From the NCBI GenBank assembly GCA_910585415.1, contig CAJUDT010000031.1, positions 1 to 24,006 on the forward strand: a DNA stretch of 24,006 bases, in the 5' to 3' direction. Both the position numbers and the translations under genes were made by a program. Positions 1 through 7,211 of the stretch are shown in pieces. Every line of letters begins with the position of its first letter. Position 1 is the first letter of the stretch. The notes below the pieces were generated by a model. The model was not told the DNA's origin and did no database searches. It worked only from the letters and a program-made list of their open reading frames with translations. This DNA is from an uncultured Flavonifractor sp. GTDB taxonomy: Bacteria > Bacillota > Clostridia > Oscillospirales > Oscillospiraceae.

Positions 1-19
1 ACGGCGGGTAACAGCCAAA

Positions 20-119
20 GGGCTTGCAAGCCCCGTACCTACTCCGCCGCCCCCCGACCCCGGGTCCGGGCCCGCAGGCCCGGCGAACTTTGCCTACTTT
101 CCTTCGCTGGAAAGTAGGC
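20..119. repeat. Cluster of three perfect palindromic hairpins in the non-coding left end
   Basis: Three perfect inverted repeats lie within 100 bases. A 14-base palindrome sits at 20-33. A 7-bp stem at 66-72 pairs with 77-83 around a CGCA loop. An 11-bp stem at 92-102 pairs with 109-119 around a TTCGCT loop. None is followed by a T-tract on the plus strand, so they do not look like ordinary terminators. The density resembles a REP/MITE-like intergenic repeat, but copy number cannot be judged from this window. The rest of 1-225 shows nothing else; bases 165-210 are A-rich and almost free of T, with no recognisable promoter. Confidence 0.5.
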
Positions 120-225
120 CGCCGGAGGCGGGACCAGCCAACGACCCCATAGGGAGTACCGAGGAAGAAGCAAAAACAAACCCAAATCAAAACAACAAAA
201 ATTCAAAGACCGGTGGTGAAACGTA

Positions 226-1746
226 ATGCTGCAAAGACCCCGCCTGCCGCTAGGCGACTATTATCAATACCTGCTCCGCCTGGGCGTACTAAGGGAGGCC
301 ACCCCCCCGGCGGCCCTGCTGGAGCGCCCGGTAGCGCTCGTCTCCTGCGACTCGAAGCAGGTTATCCCAGGAACCCTTTTCATCTGTAAGGGCGCGAAAT
401 TCAAGGAAGCATATCTAAAGTCCGCCATGGAGCAGGGCGCGTTCGCCTATGTCAGCGAAACCCCTTATCCAGAAATCCCCCTCCCCTGCCTGCAAGTCAG
501 CGACATCCGGCAGGCCCAGGGCGCTCTGGCCGATTTCGCCTACGGCCACCCCTCTGGGAAGCTGCGCATCACCGGCGTCACCGGCACCAAGGGCAAAACC
601 ACAACCTCCTATTATATCAAATCCATCCTGGACCACTTCCTGTCCACCCAGGAAAAAAAGCCCAGCGCCCTGCTGTCCACCATTGTCACCGACGACGGTG
701 TGGAGCGCCGCCCCGCCAAGCTCACCACCCCGGAGCCCTTGGACCTGCAAAAGCACCTCTTCAACGCCGCCAGTGTCCAAGCCGATTTCCTCACCATGGA
801 AGTCTCCAGCCAAGCGCTGAAGTATGGCCGGGTCATTGGCGTGGACCTGTCCTGCGCCGTCTTTCTGAACATCGGCGAGGACCACATCTCCCCCGTGGAA
901 CACCCGGACCTGGAGGACTATCTGAACTCCAAGCTCCTGATTTTCCGGCAGGCAAGGGCCGGGTGCATCAATCTGGACTGCGACCACGCGGACCAGGTCC
1001 GTGCCGCCGCTCAGGCGTGCCCCCAGGTCATTACCTTCTCTCAGAACGACCCCACGGCCAGTGTATATGCCTGGGATGTCCACAAGGACGGCCACCGCAC
1101 CGTTTTTCAAGTGCGCACACCCCGCTATCAGCGGGAGCTGGCCATTTCCACCCCCGGCCTCTTCAACGTGGAAAACGCCCTGGCCGCCGCCGCTGTGGCG
1201 GAGGTCTACGGTATTCCCGAGGCCTCCGTGGTCCAGGGCCTTTTGACCGCCTTTGTGCCGGGGCGCATGGAGCACTACGCCAGCCGGGACGGGGAAATCT
1301 CCGTCATTGTGGACTATTCCCACAACGGTATGAGCCTGCAAAACGCCCTGCGCTCCGTCCGCGCCGAGTACCCCGGCCGGGAGCTGACCGTAATGTTCGG
1401 CTGCACCGGCGGCAAGGGCATTGACCGCCGGGAGGGCATGGGGAACGCCGCCGGAGCTCTGGCCGACCGTATCATCCTCACCGAGGACGACCCTGGCCCG
1501 GAGGAAATCGAGGACATCTGCCGGGACATTGCGGTTTTCGTCACCGCCCACGGCAAGAGCTATCGGGTCATACCCAATCGGGAGCGTGCCATTGAGGAAG
1601 CCATTTTGAGCGCCAAGCGGCCTGCGGTGGTCCTCCTGGCGGGCAAGGGCTGCGAGCTGGAGCAGAAGCGCAAAAACGGCCCCGAGCCCTGCACCCCCGA
1701 CGGAGAACTTGCCCGGAGGGTCCTGGACCGGTACGACGGGGCGTGA
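226..1746 (+). CDS. murE: MurE-like UDP-N-acetylmuramyl-tripeptide synthetase
   Basis: This is a Mur ligase of 506 residues, the usual MurE length. The family adds the third amino acid to UDP-MurNAc-L-Ala-D-Glu using ATP, in the cytoplasm. The N-terminal UDP-binding domain covers about residues 35-110. The ATP-binding P-loop is GTKGKTTT at 120-127. LTTPEP is near 167, and the lysine expected to be carbamylated falls near 236 (YLNSKLLIF). The C-terminal ligase domain begins near 348 (GRMEH) and contains VDYSHNG at 362-368. The DAP-type enzymes carry DNPR in the substrate pocket; here the same place reads DDPGPE (421-426), so the meso-DAP-binding arginine is missing. It may therefore use lysine or another residue, or be a MurE paralogue. 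The start ATG follows a GGTGG-type ribosome site. The stop overlaps the next gene's GTG start. Confidence 0.85.
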   Translation: MLQRPRLPLGDYYQYLLRLGVLREATPPAALLERPVALVSCDSKQVIPGTLFICKGAKFKEAYLKSAMEQGAFAYVSETPYPEIPLPCLQVSDIRQAQGALADFAYGHPSGKLRITGVTGTKGKTTTSYYIKSILDHFLSTQEKKPSALLSTIVTDDGVERRPAKLTTPEPLDLQKHLFNAASVQADFLTMEVSSQALKYGRVIGVDLSCAVFLNIGEDHISPVEHPDLEDYLNSKLLIFRQARAGCINLDCDHADQVRAAAQACPQVITFSQNDPTASVYAWDVHKDGHRTVFQVRTPRYQRELAISTPGLFNVENALAAAAVAEVYGIPEASVVQGLLTAFVPGRMEHYASRDGEISVIVDYSHNGMSLQNALRSVRAEYPGRELTVMFGCTGGKGIDRREGMGNAAGALADRIILTEDDPGPEEIEDICRDIAVFVTAHGKSYRVIPNRERAIEEAILSAKRPAVVLLAGKGCELEQKRKNGPEPCTPDGELARRVLDRYDGA

Positions 1747-2576
1747 GGGACCTGGAGCGGGCCTTTCAGGCGGCAGGGGCCGCAGGGTGGGGGAGCGTGG
1801 CCTTCGCCCGCCTGCGGCCCGCTATGCGCCTGGAGGACCAGCAGAAGGCGCAGGCCCTGTGTCCAGGGGCCCGAACGGTGCTCATTGCCGCCTTTCCCTA
1901 CTGCGCCGGGGACCGGCCTGGAAATCTCTCCCTGTACGCTCGTGGGGAGGATTATCACCGGGTTTTACTTCGGCAGCTGACTCCTGTCAGTACAGTTCTC
2001 TCTCGTCTATACCCAGGGGAATCGGTCTGGGTTGGTGCGGACAGCTCCCCTCTGCCGGAGCGGGAGGCGGCACGGCTGGCCGGACTGGGTATCCTGGGCC
2101 GGCATGGCCTGATAATCGTCCCGCCCTATGGCTCCTGGGTGTTTCTGGGGACGGTGCTCACCAGCGCGGCCCTTCCCTTGGAGAAAGCGGCACCCGCCCC
2201 CCTGTGTGAGGACTGCGGGCGGTGCCTGTCCGCCTGTCCTGCCGGGGCCCTGGGGGCAGAGGGCCTATGCGAGGGGCGCTGTCTGTCCCATCTGACCCAG
2301 AAAAAGGGGGAGCTCTCCCCGGACGAGGAAGCGCTGATTGCCGCCCACCCCTATGCCTGGGGGTGTGATTTGTGCCAGCAGGTTTGTCCGCACAACGCCG
2401 GATGTGCCCTTTCCCCCCTGCGGGAGTTCCGGGAGGGGCTCATGGACACCCTGCGGCTGGAGGACGTGGAGGGCCTCACCAACCGGACATTTCGGGAAAA
2501 GTACGGAGAACGGGCCTTCGCGTGGCGGGGACCGGGGGTTCTGCGGCGCAATCTGAGCCTACAGCAAGGCGCATAA
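1743..2576 (+). CDS. queG: QueG-like epoxyqueuosine reductase family iron-sulfur protein
   Basis: A 277-residue protein with the QueG arrangement of two [4Fe-4S] clusters. C155, C158, C161 and C165 form the first CxxCxxCxxxCP motif. C180, C208, C211 and C215 supply the second set (CDLCQQVCP at 208-216). QueG reduces epoxyqueuosine to queuosine in tRNA with a cobalamin cofactor. An aspartate in GADSSPLPER (100) sits where the family has its catalytic acid. The N-terminal part is shorter than typical QueG (about 310-380 residues), and the C-terminal HEAT-like tail is reduced to a stub ending WRGPGVLRRN. Translation starts at GTG, overlapping the upstream stop by four bases (GTGA), which implies translational coupling with the Mur ligase. 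The family assignment is firm; activity on queuosine is less sure because of the length. Confidence 0.78.
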   Translation: MRDLERAFQAAGAAGWGSVAFARLRPAMRLEDQQKAQALCPGARTVLIAAFPYCAGDRPGNLSLYARGEDYHRVLLRQLTPVSTVLSRLYPGESVWVGADSSPLPEREAARLAGLGILGRHGLIIVPPYGSWVFLGTVLTSAALPLEKAAPAPLCEDCGRCLSACPAGALGAEGLCEGRCLSHLTQKKGELSPDEEALIAAHPYAWGCDLCQQVCPHNAGCALSPLREFREGLMDTLRLEDVEGLTNRTFREKYGERAFAWRGPGVLRRNLSLQQGA

Positions 2577-2629
2577 AACCGCCTGCTCAGACCAAACTAA
2601 GGGCAAGTTTGGGAGAGAGGCGGTTGTTT

Positions 2630-3067
2630 ATGCGAGTACGCGATTTAATGAACCCCAGTGTGGTTTCCATCACCCCGGAGGAATCTGCGGCCCTGGCGGC
2701 GCGGCTGCTGTCCCGGCACGGCCTGGGCGCTCTGCCCGTGTGCGGGGAGGATGGCTCTTTGCGGGGCATTGTCACTGACCGGGACATCGTCTTGCGGTGC
2801 GTGGCGGCGGAGGAGGACCCGGCTCAGACCCCGGTCAAGCAGATTATGAGCCGGGGCTGTACTGTAGCCGCCCCCGACGATGACGCCCGGGAGGCCGCCC
2901 GGCTGATGGCCGCCAAGCAGGTCCGCCGCCTGCCGGTGCTGGAGGCGGGGCGCGTGGTGGGTATGGTTTCCCTGGGAGATTTGGCGGGCAGCGGCCGCTG
3001 CGACATGGAGGCCAGCAAGGCCCTGTGTGAGATATCCGGGAACATTCGGAGCGGCCCCTTTTCCTAA
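2630..3067 (+). CDS. Two-CBS-domain protein
   Basis: A 145-residue protein made almost entirely of a tandem CBS pair (about residues 7-60 and 72-127). The first starts MRVRDLMNPSVVSI and contains GIVTDRDIVLR; the second has IMSRGCTVAAPDD and RRLPVLEAGRVVGMVSLGDL. CBS pairs bind adenosine nucleotides and usually act as sensors in a larger protein or as free-standing regulators. There is no attached catalytic or channel domain, so the partner is unknown. The ATG at 2630 follows GGGAGAGAGG at 2611-2620. It lies 53 bases after the QueG-like gene on the same strand and may be co-transcribed. An upstream extension in the same frame exists but overlaps the QueG-like gene and is not protein-like. Confidence 0.88.
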   Translation: MRVRDLMNPSVVSITPEESAALAARLLSRHGLGALPVCGEDGSLRGIVTDRDIVLRCVAAEEDPAQTPVKQIMSRGCTVAAPDDDAREAARLMAAKQVRRLPVLEAGRVVGMVSLGDLAGSGRCDMEASKALCEISGNIRSGPFS

Positions 3068-3137
3068 GCCCGCTGTTTAAGGCTTCGCCCTTCGTCCGGC
3101 GGCGGGGGGTATGCGCCTCCTGGAAGAGGAAACAGCA

Positions 3138-3167
3138 CAGCCCCCGGCAGTTTCCCGCCGGGGGCTG
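3138..3167 (-). terminator. GC-rich hairpin at the end of the cell wall hydrolase gene
   Basis: A perfect 11-bp stem (3138-3148 with 3157-3167) closes an 8-base loop, six bases beyond the stop of the minus-strand gene. The minus strand continues with a short pyrimidine-rich run rather than a clean T-tract, so termination efficiency is uncertain. It also lies 70 bases past the CBS gene and could act for both. Confidence 0.55.
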
Positions 3168-3172
3168 GTGGA

Positions 3173-3997
3173 TTAACCGTAAAACGCGTGTCCGCCAATC
3201 ACCGCGATACACTCCTTATTGCGGGAGGCCCAGCAGCTCCGGCCTACGCCGTTGAACCAATAGGCGTTGGGGAGCACCATCGCCCCCTCCAGGCAGAGCT
3301 TGGCGGCAATGATGCTGCCGGAGTTGGGGGTCTTTTCCATGGCGCCGGTGCTCTCCGGGTAGAACTGGCCGGGCTGATAGATGACCTCATAGAGGGTATT
3401 GGGGAACGAGGGGTGTTTGACCCGGTTCAGCAGCACGTTGCCCACAGCGATTTTGCCGGTCATTGGTTGGTTGCCGCTCTCGTTATAGATGATGTGGGAC
3501 AGGAGAAACAGGGCGTCCTGGTCATAGAACTGGTCGCCGGGAATGAGCGGCTCACCGTTGGAGGAAATCTGGACCGCGCCATCCTCCCAGCTCACGGAGG
3601 CCCCCAGGGCCTTGGCCAGGGTACGCACAGGGACGAGGGCGCTGGCCAGGTCCCCCTCTGGGGTGTAGCCCGCCTGAACCTGGTCGGGTACATAGAGATA
3701 GCGGCCGTTGGCGTAGAGATAGAGGTTGTCGATACGGGCGGACATCTCCAGGCCCTCGGCCCGGACCCGCGCCGCGCCGTCCTCCCAGAACAGCTCGGCC
3801 TCCGGCAGCAGAACCTTGGACATGGCGTGGAGAGAGACGTAGGTGACTTGGTTGACAACGGTGGTATGGGGGTGGTCGTAGAGGACGCCGTCGATGTAGA
3901 TCGGCGGGTCGGCGGGGGCCTCCGCAGCATAGGCGGGGACGGCAGCGGCCACCGTAAGGGCCAGGCACAAGACCAGTGCCAGAAGATGCTTTCGCAT
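3173..3997 (-). CDS. Secreted SleB/CwlJ-type cell wall hydrolase with copper-amine-oxidase-like domain
   Basis: A 274-residue secreted protein. Residues 1-25 form a signal peptide (MRKHLLALVLCLALTVAAA, cleavage near AYA-A). Residues 30-148 form a copper-amine-oxidase N-terminal-like beta domain, seen in YIDGVLYDHPH, LVPVRTLAKALGASVSWEDG and VQISSNGE. Residues 160-274 are a Hydrolase_2 (SleB/CwlJ) domain with the expected catalytic glutamate E173 in IIYNESGNQ, then VGNVLLNRV and the C-terminal GGHAFYG. Such enzymes cleave peptidoglycan (spore cortex in SleB) outside the membrane. Whether this one is a germination enzyme or acts on the vegetative wall cannot be told. It is monocistronic: its own promoter is at 4054-4082, AAGGAGTG precedes the start, and a hairpin follows the stop. 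Confidence 0.9.
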   Translation of the reverse strand: MRKHLLALVLCLALTVAAAVPAYAAEAPADPPIYIDGVLYDHPHTTVVNQVTYVSLHAMSKVLLPEAELFWEDGAARVRAEGLEMSARIDNLYLYANGRYLYVPDQVQAGYTPEGDLASALVPVRTLAKALGASVSWEDGAVQISSNGEPLIPGDQFYDQDALFLLSHIIYNESGNQPMTGKIAVGNVLLNRVKHPSFPNTLYEVIYQPGQFYPESTGAMEKTPNSGSIIAAKLCLEGAMVLPNAYWFNGVGRSCWASRNKECIAVIGGHAFYG

Positions 3998-4053
3998 GAT
4001 AGGTCACTCCTTTGGCTGGTTGTTGTTTCCGTTGCGAGATTTTTTGTAACTGT

Positions 4054-4082
4054 ATTGTAACCGATTTGAAACCAAAATGCAA
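4054..4082 (-). promoter_or_regulatory. Promoter of the SleB-type hydrolase
   Basis: Read on the minus strand, TTGCAT and TACAAT are separated by exactly 17 bases, close to the vegetative sigma-A consensus. The start codon lies about 57 bases downstream of the -10 box. This looks like a vegetative rather than a sporulation sigma promoter, which bears on whether the hydrolase is spore-specific. Confidence 0.65.
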
Positions 4083-4173
4083 GCATTTTTCGGTCGTATT
4101 GCGAAAAATTTGCTGACAAATTCCGCGGGCTGTTGTGGGATGAAGACAAGCATAAAGATGGGAGTGATATCGA

Positions 4174-4662
4174 ATGCAGGAAGAAAAGACCAATGTCATG
4201 CGTTTCTTGGAACAAAAAAAGGTAGTTTACCGCCCCCACTGGTACGCCTGTCCCGACGGGGCGGTGGACGGAATTTCGGTGGCGGCGCTGCTGGGAAAGG
4301 ATGCGGAAACGGTGTTCAAGACCCTGGTCACCCAGGGAGCCAGCAAATAATATTACGTTTTTGTTATCCCCGCCCAGCGGGAGCTGGACCTGAAGGCCGC
4401 CGCCAAAGCCGCCGGGGAGAAGTCCATTCAAATGCTCCGTCAAGCGGAGCTGCTCCCTCTGACGGGGTATGTCCACGGGGGCTGCTCCCCCCTGGGGATG
4501 AAAAAGCAGCTGACCACCTTTCTGGACGCAAGCGCCCAGGGGCTGGCGTCCGTCACCGTCAGCGCCGGGCGGATTGGGGCCCAGGTGGAGCTGGACCCGG
4601 AGGTGCTATGCCGGCTGGTCCGGGGGCGGTTTGCGGCGGTGAGCAAGGAACCGGCTTCGTGA
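4174..4662 (+). pseudogene. ybaK: YbaK/EbsC-type Cys-tRNA(Pro) deacylase interrupted by an in-frame TAA
   Basis: Reading from ATG 4174 gives MQEEKTNVMRFLEQKK onward with YbaK-family sequence, including the conserved lysine (K49) in GKDAETVFKTLVTQG. Codon 59 (4348-4350) is TAA. The same frame then continues as YYVFVIPAQRELDL, GCSPLGMKKQ and a normal C-terminus to TGA at 4660-4662. Total length, 162 codons, matches the family. YbaK hydrolyses mischarged Cys-tRNA(Pro). The lesion is a single nonsense substitution, not a frameshift, since both halves share one frame. The downstream half has an internal ATG at 4432, but a protein from there would lack the N-terminal part of the active site. GGGAG precedes the first ATG. 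Either a recent pseudogene or a base-call error. Confidence 0.85.
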
Positions 4663-4724
4663 GGGAACTTTTTTCCCTCTGGAGCCGTCTATGAATTTGA
4701 CAACATTGGAAAGGAACGGTACTT

Positions 4725-5612
4725 ATGAAACAGATTGCAGCACTGACCCTTGGCGTGGGGCTGACTGCCGCCCTGAGCCTGTCCGCTCTGGCGGCGGGGA
4801 CCTCAGGCCCGCTGATTGCCCCCCCGCCCGGCGCACAACCGGAGGTGGTGGAGGTTCCGGCCACCGGTGAATGGTCCTCCGGCCTTCTGGTCCTCAACGG
4901 GACGGCCCTGGACCCCAGCGGCCTCCCCGCCGCCCCGGCCTATGACATGCTCCCCCTGCGCCTGCTGGCCGAGGCCGACCACGGCGGGGCCTACTGGGAC
5001 GAGGAGACCAACTCCGGTTCCTTCTACCTGGAGCAGTATGTGGTGAACGTGGACTTCGCCACCGGGGCCATTACAGTGGACGACCAGGCGGTGGAGGGGA
5101 AGGCCCAGGTGGTCCAGGGGGTCACCTTCGTACCCGCCTCCGTGCTGGACGGCCTGGAGGGTTATGCGGTGAACCTGAACCCGGAGATGGATGTGGACCG
5201 CATTGACGTGACCACCCCCAACAGCGACCCGATGATTCAGCTGCTCTATCAGCTGGCGGACGCCGCCGGAGTAGGCTACGGCATGAAAACCACAGCCGCC
5301 GAGCTGGAGGAAACCAAGATTCTTTCCGAGGGCGTGTTCACCAAGGGCGTGGGCCTGCTGCCCATGATGACCAACCCGGACACTGTAATTTTGGGCAAGG
5401 TGGCCGAGGGCAAGCTGGAGCAGGCCAAGGCCGACCTGGAGGCCTACCGCAAGAGCCAGGAGGACACCTTCTCCTGGTATCTGGCTCAGCACCTGCCCAA
5501 GGTGCAGGCCGCTCAGGTGGCGGTCAGCGGAGACTGGGTGCTCTTTGTCATTGGCGAGAACGCCGGAGCCGCTGTGGAGCTCTTCCAGACATCTGCTGCC
5601 GGGCTGGAATAA
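4725..5612 (+). CDS. Secreted protein with copper-amine-oxidase-like domain and DUF4358-like C-terminus
   Basis: A 295-residue exported protein. Residues 1-24 are a signal peptide (cleavage after LSALAA). Residues about 55-160 look like a copper-amine-oxidase N-terminal-like beta domain: LLVLNGTAL, MLPLRLLAEADHGGAYWDEE, GVTFVPASVLDGLEGY. Residues about 165-295 resemble DUF4358: KGVGLLPMMTNPDTVILGKV, then an EQAKADLEAYRKSQED helix and a terminal AQVAVSGDWVLFVIGENAGAAV strand/helix. DUF4358 proteins are usually clostridial lipoproteins of unknown role; here there is no lipobox cysteine. AAAGGAA precedes the ATG. A strong bidirectional terminator follows. The pairing of the two domains is read from motifs only; no function is proposed beyond the cell surface. 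Confidence 0.72.
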   Translation: MKQIAALTLGVGLTAALSLSALAAGTSGPLIAPPPGAQPEVVEVPATGEWSSGLLVLNGTALDPSGLPAAPAYDMLPLRLLAEADHGGAYWDEETNSGSFYLEQYVVNVDFATGAITVDDQAVEGKAQVVQGVTFVPASVLDGLEGYAVNLNPEMDVDRIDVTTPNSDPMIQLLYQLADAAGVGYGMKTTAAELEETKILSEGVFTKGVGLLPMMTNPDTVILGKVAEGKLEQAKADLEAYRKSQEDTFSWYLAQHLPKVQAAQVAVSGDWVLFVIGENAGAAVELFQTSAAGLE

Positions 5613-5616
5613 AACA

Positions 5617-5656
5617 AAAACCGTGCGTCCCCCAGTTGGTGGGGACGCACGGTTTT
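5617..5656. terminator. Bidirectional intrinsic terminator between the DUF4358-like gene and rnfB
   Basis: A 12-bp GC-rich stem (5621-5632 with 5641-5652), extended by four A-T pairs, closes an 8-base loop. It is followed by a T-run on the plus strand and, because A-run precedes it, also on the minus strand. It lies 4 bases after the plus-strand stop and 10 bases beyond the minus-strand rnfB stop, so it serves both convergent units. Confidence 0.92.
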
Positions 5657-5666
5657 TTATCTTTGT

Positions 5667-6605
5667 TTACTTCTGTGCCTCGCCGGCGGCGGCCTTGGGG
5701 GCCTCCTCCGCCTTGGCGGCGGGCTCTGCTTTGGGCGCCTCCTCCGGCTTGGGAGCGGCGGGCTTGGGGGGGGCGGGCTTGACCTCGGGCACCTTGCCGT
5801 CCACGGTAATCAGCTTGCGGGGGCACTTCTGGGCGCAGATGCCGCAGCCGATACACTTCTCATAGTCGATGACCGCCAGATTGTTTACCATGTTAATGGC
5901 TTCCTTCGGGCAGGCCTTGACGCAGAGAGAGCAGCCAATACAGCCGTTGTCGCAGCTCTTGCGCACGTCCACGCCCTTGTCGTGGGACGAGCAGGTGATG
6001 GCCACATGCCGCTTGGTCTTGTAGGGCACCAGGGAAATCAGGTGCTTGGGGCAGGCCTCCACGCACTTGCCGCAGGACTTGCAGGCGTCCTCGTCCACCT
6101 TGGCCACGCCGTCCACCACATGGATGGCGTCAAAGGGACAGGCCTTGACGCAGGAGCCCAGGCCCAGACAGCCGTATCCGCACCCCAGGTCTCCCCCGCC
6201 GGGGAGGATGGAGGCCGCGGTACAGTCCTTGAGGCCCACATACTCGTACTTCTTAAAATTCTGGCCGCAGCCGGTGCAGTGGACCTGGGCCAGCATTTTC
6301 ACACTGTCCCCGGCGGAGACGCCCATAATCTCGCCGATCTGAGCGGCCACCGCCGCGCCGCCGGCGGCGCAGGCATTGACCGGGGCCTTACCCGCCGCCA
6401 CAGCGGCCGCGTAGCCGCCGCAGCCGGGGAAGCCGCAGCCGCCGCAGTTGGCCCCGGGGAGGATGGCCGCGATGGCCTCCTCACGGGGGTCCTTCTCTAC
6501 GGCGAAAGCCTTGGCGGCGAAAGCCAGCACCAGGGCGAACAGCGCGCCCAGGACGGCCAGCACCACCGTGCCGATGATGAGGGCATTGAGCAATTCAGGA
6601 TTCAT
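5667..6605 (-). CDS. rnfB: Rnf complex ferredoxin-type electron-input subunit RnfB
   Basis: A 312-residue iron-sulfur subunit, last gene of the operon. A membrane anchor covers residues 8-34. The Fe-S domain follows with C54, C57, C62 and C79. Four ferredoxin-type cysteine sets then appear: C142/146/152/156, C175/178/181/185, C222/225/228/232 and C251/254/257/261. RnfB receives electrons from reduced ferredoxin and passes them into the complex on the cytoplasmic side. The last 40 residues form a low-complexity Pro/Ala/Lys/Glu tail (from about 276, KPAPPKPAAPKPEEAPK), not part of the catalytic core. GGAGGGGCAG precedes the ATG, 15 bases after rnfA. The terminator at 5617-5656 ends the operon. 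Confidence 0.95.
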   Translation of the reverse strand: MNPELLNALIIGTVVLAVLGALFALVLAFAAKAFAVEKDPREEAIAAILPGANCGGCGFPGCGGYAAAVAAGKAPVNACAAGGAAVAAQIGEIMGVSAGDSVKMLAQVHCTGCGQNFKKYEYVGLKDCTAASILPGGGDLGCGYGCLGLGSCVKACPFDAIHVVDGVAKVDEDACKSCGKCVEACPKHLISLVPYKTKRHVAITCSSHDKGVDVRKSCDNGCIGCSLCVKACPKEAINMVNNLAVIDYEKCIGCGICAQKCPRKLITVDGKVPEVKPAPPKPAAPKPEEAPKAEPAAKAEEAPKAAAGEAQK

Positions 6606-6620
6606 TTTGTCTGCCCCTCC

Positions 6621-7211
6621 TTAACCGAATACTTTCAGGCCGGAGAAGCCCATGAAGGACAGGGCAATCAGTCCGGCGGCCACCAGGGCGATGGGGAAGC
6701 CCTCGAAGGACTTGGGGAACTCAGAGAACTCCATCCGCTCCCGGATGCTGGCGAAGAGCACGATAACCACCAGGAAGCCCACGCCGCCGGTGACGCCGTA
6801 CACCACGCTTTCAATGAAATTATAGCTGTTCTGGGTGTTCTGGAGCACCACGCCCAGCACGGCGCAGTTGGTGGTAATCAGGGGCAGGTACACGCCCAGG
6901 GCCTCATAGAGGGCGGGCATGGCCTTTTGCAGGAACATTTCGATGAACTGCACCAGGGAGGCGATGACCAGGATGTAGGTCACGGTCTGCATGAAGCCCA
7001 GGTTAAAGCGCACCAGGATGAACTCATTGATGGGCCAGCAGATGGCGCTGGCCAGACCCATGACGAAGATAACCGCCATGCCCATGCCGGAGGCAGTCTC
7101 CACCTTCTTGGAGACGCCCATGAAGGGGCAGATGCCCAAAAACTGCGCCACGATAAAGTTGTTTACCAGAACGGCGCCCAGAGCGATGGAAAAGAGCTTG
7201 GTCCACTCCAT
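6621..7211 (-). CDS. rnfA: Rnf complex membrane subunit RnfA
   Basis: A 196-residue integral membrane protein with about six hydrophobic segments, the usual RnfA length. Family signatures include NNFIVAQFLGICPFMGVSKK near the N-terminus and TNCAVLGVVLQN in the middle. These contain the two half-motif cysteines that in RnfA/RnfE and NqrD/NqrE hold a shared [2Fe-2S] cluster inside the membrane. RnfA and RnfE form an inverted-topology pair in the ion-translocating core. The start ATG shares one base with the rnfE stop (TAATG), indicating translational coupling. Confidence 0.95.
   Translation of the reverse strand: MEWTKLFSIALGAVLVNNFIVAQFLGICPFMGVSKKVETASGMGMAVIFVMGLASAICWPINEFILVRFNLGFMQTVTYILVIASLVQFIEMFLQKAMPALYEALGVYLPLITTNCAVLGVVLQNTQNSYNFIESVVYGVTGGVGFLVVIVLFASIRERMEFSEFPKSFEGFPIALVAAGLIALSFMGFSGLKVFG

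Noticed and set aside
415..1551. Long open frames antisense to murE, rnf, ilvB and other genes
   Set aside because: They mirror real genes in GC-rich DNA, have low-complexity His/Gly/Val-rich content and no domain; they are shadow frames.
4661..4679. 7-bp inverted repeat around a T-run after the ybaK pseudogene
   Set aside because: The T-run is inside the loop, not after the stem, so it does not form an intrinsic terminator.
4690..4727. Perfect TTGACA with TACTTA 17 bases on, upstream of the DUF4358-like gene
   Set aside because: The -10 box would overlap the start codon, so the transcript could not carry the ribosome site. Kept only as a coincidence.
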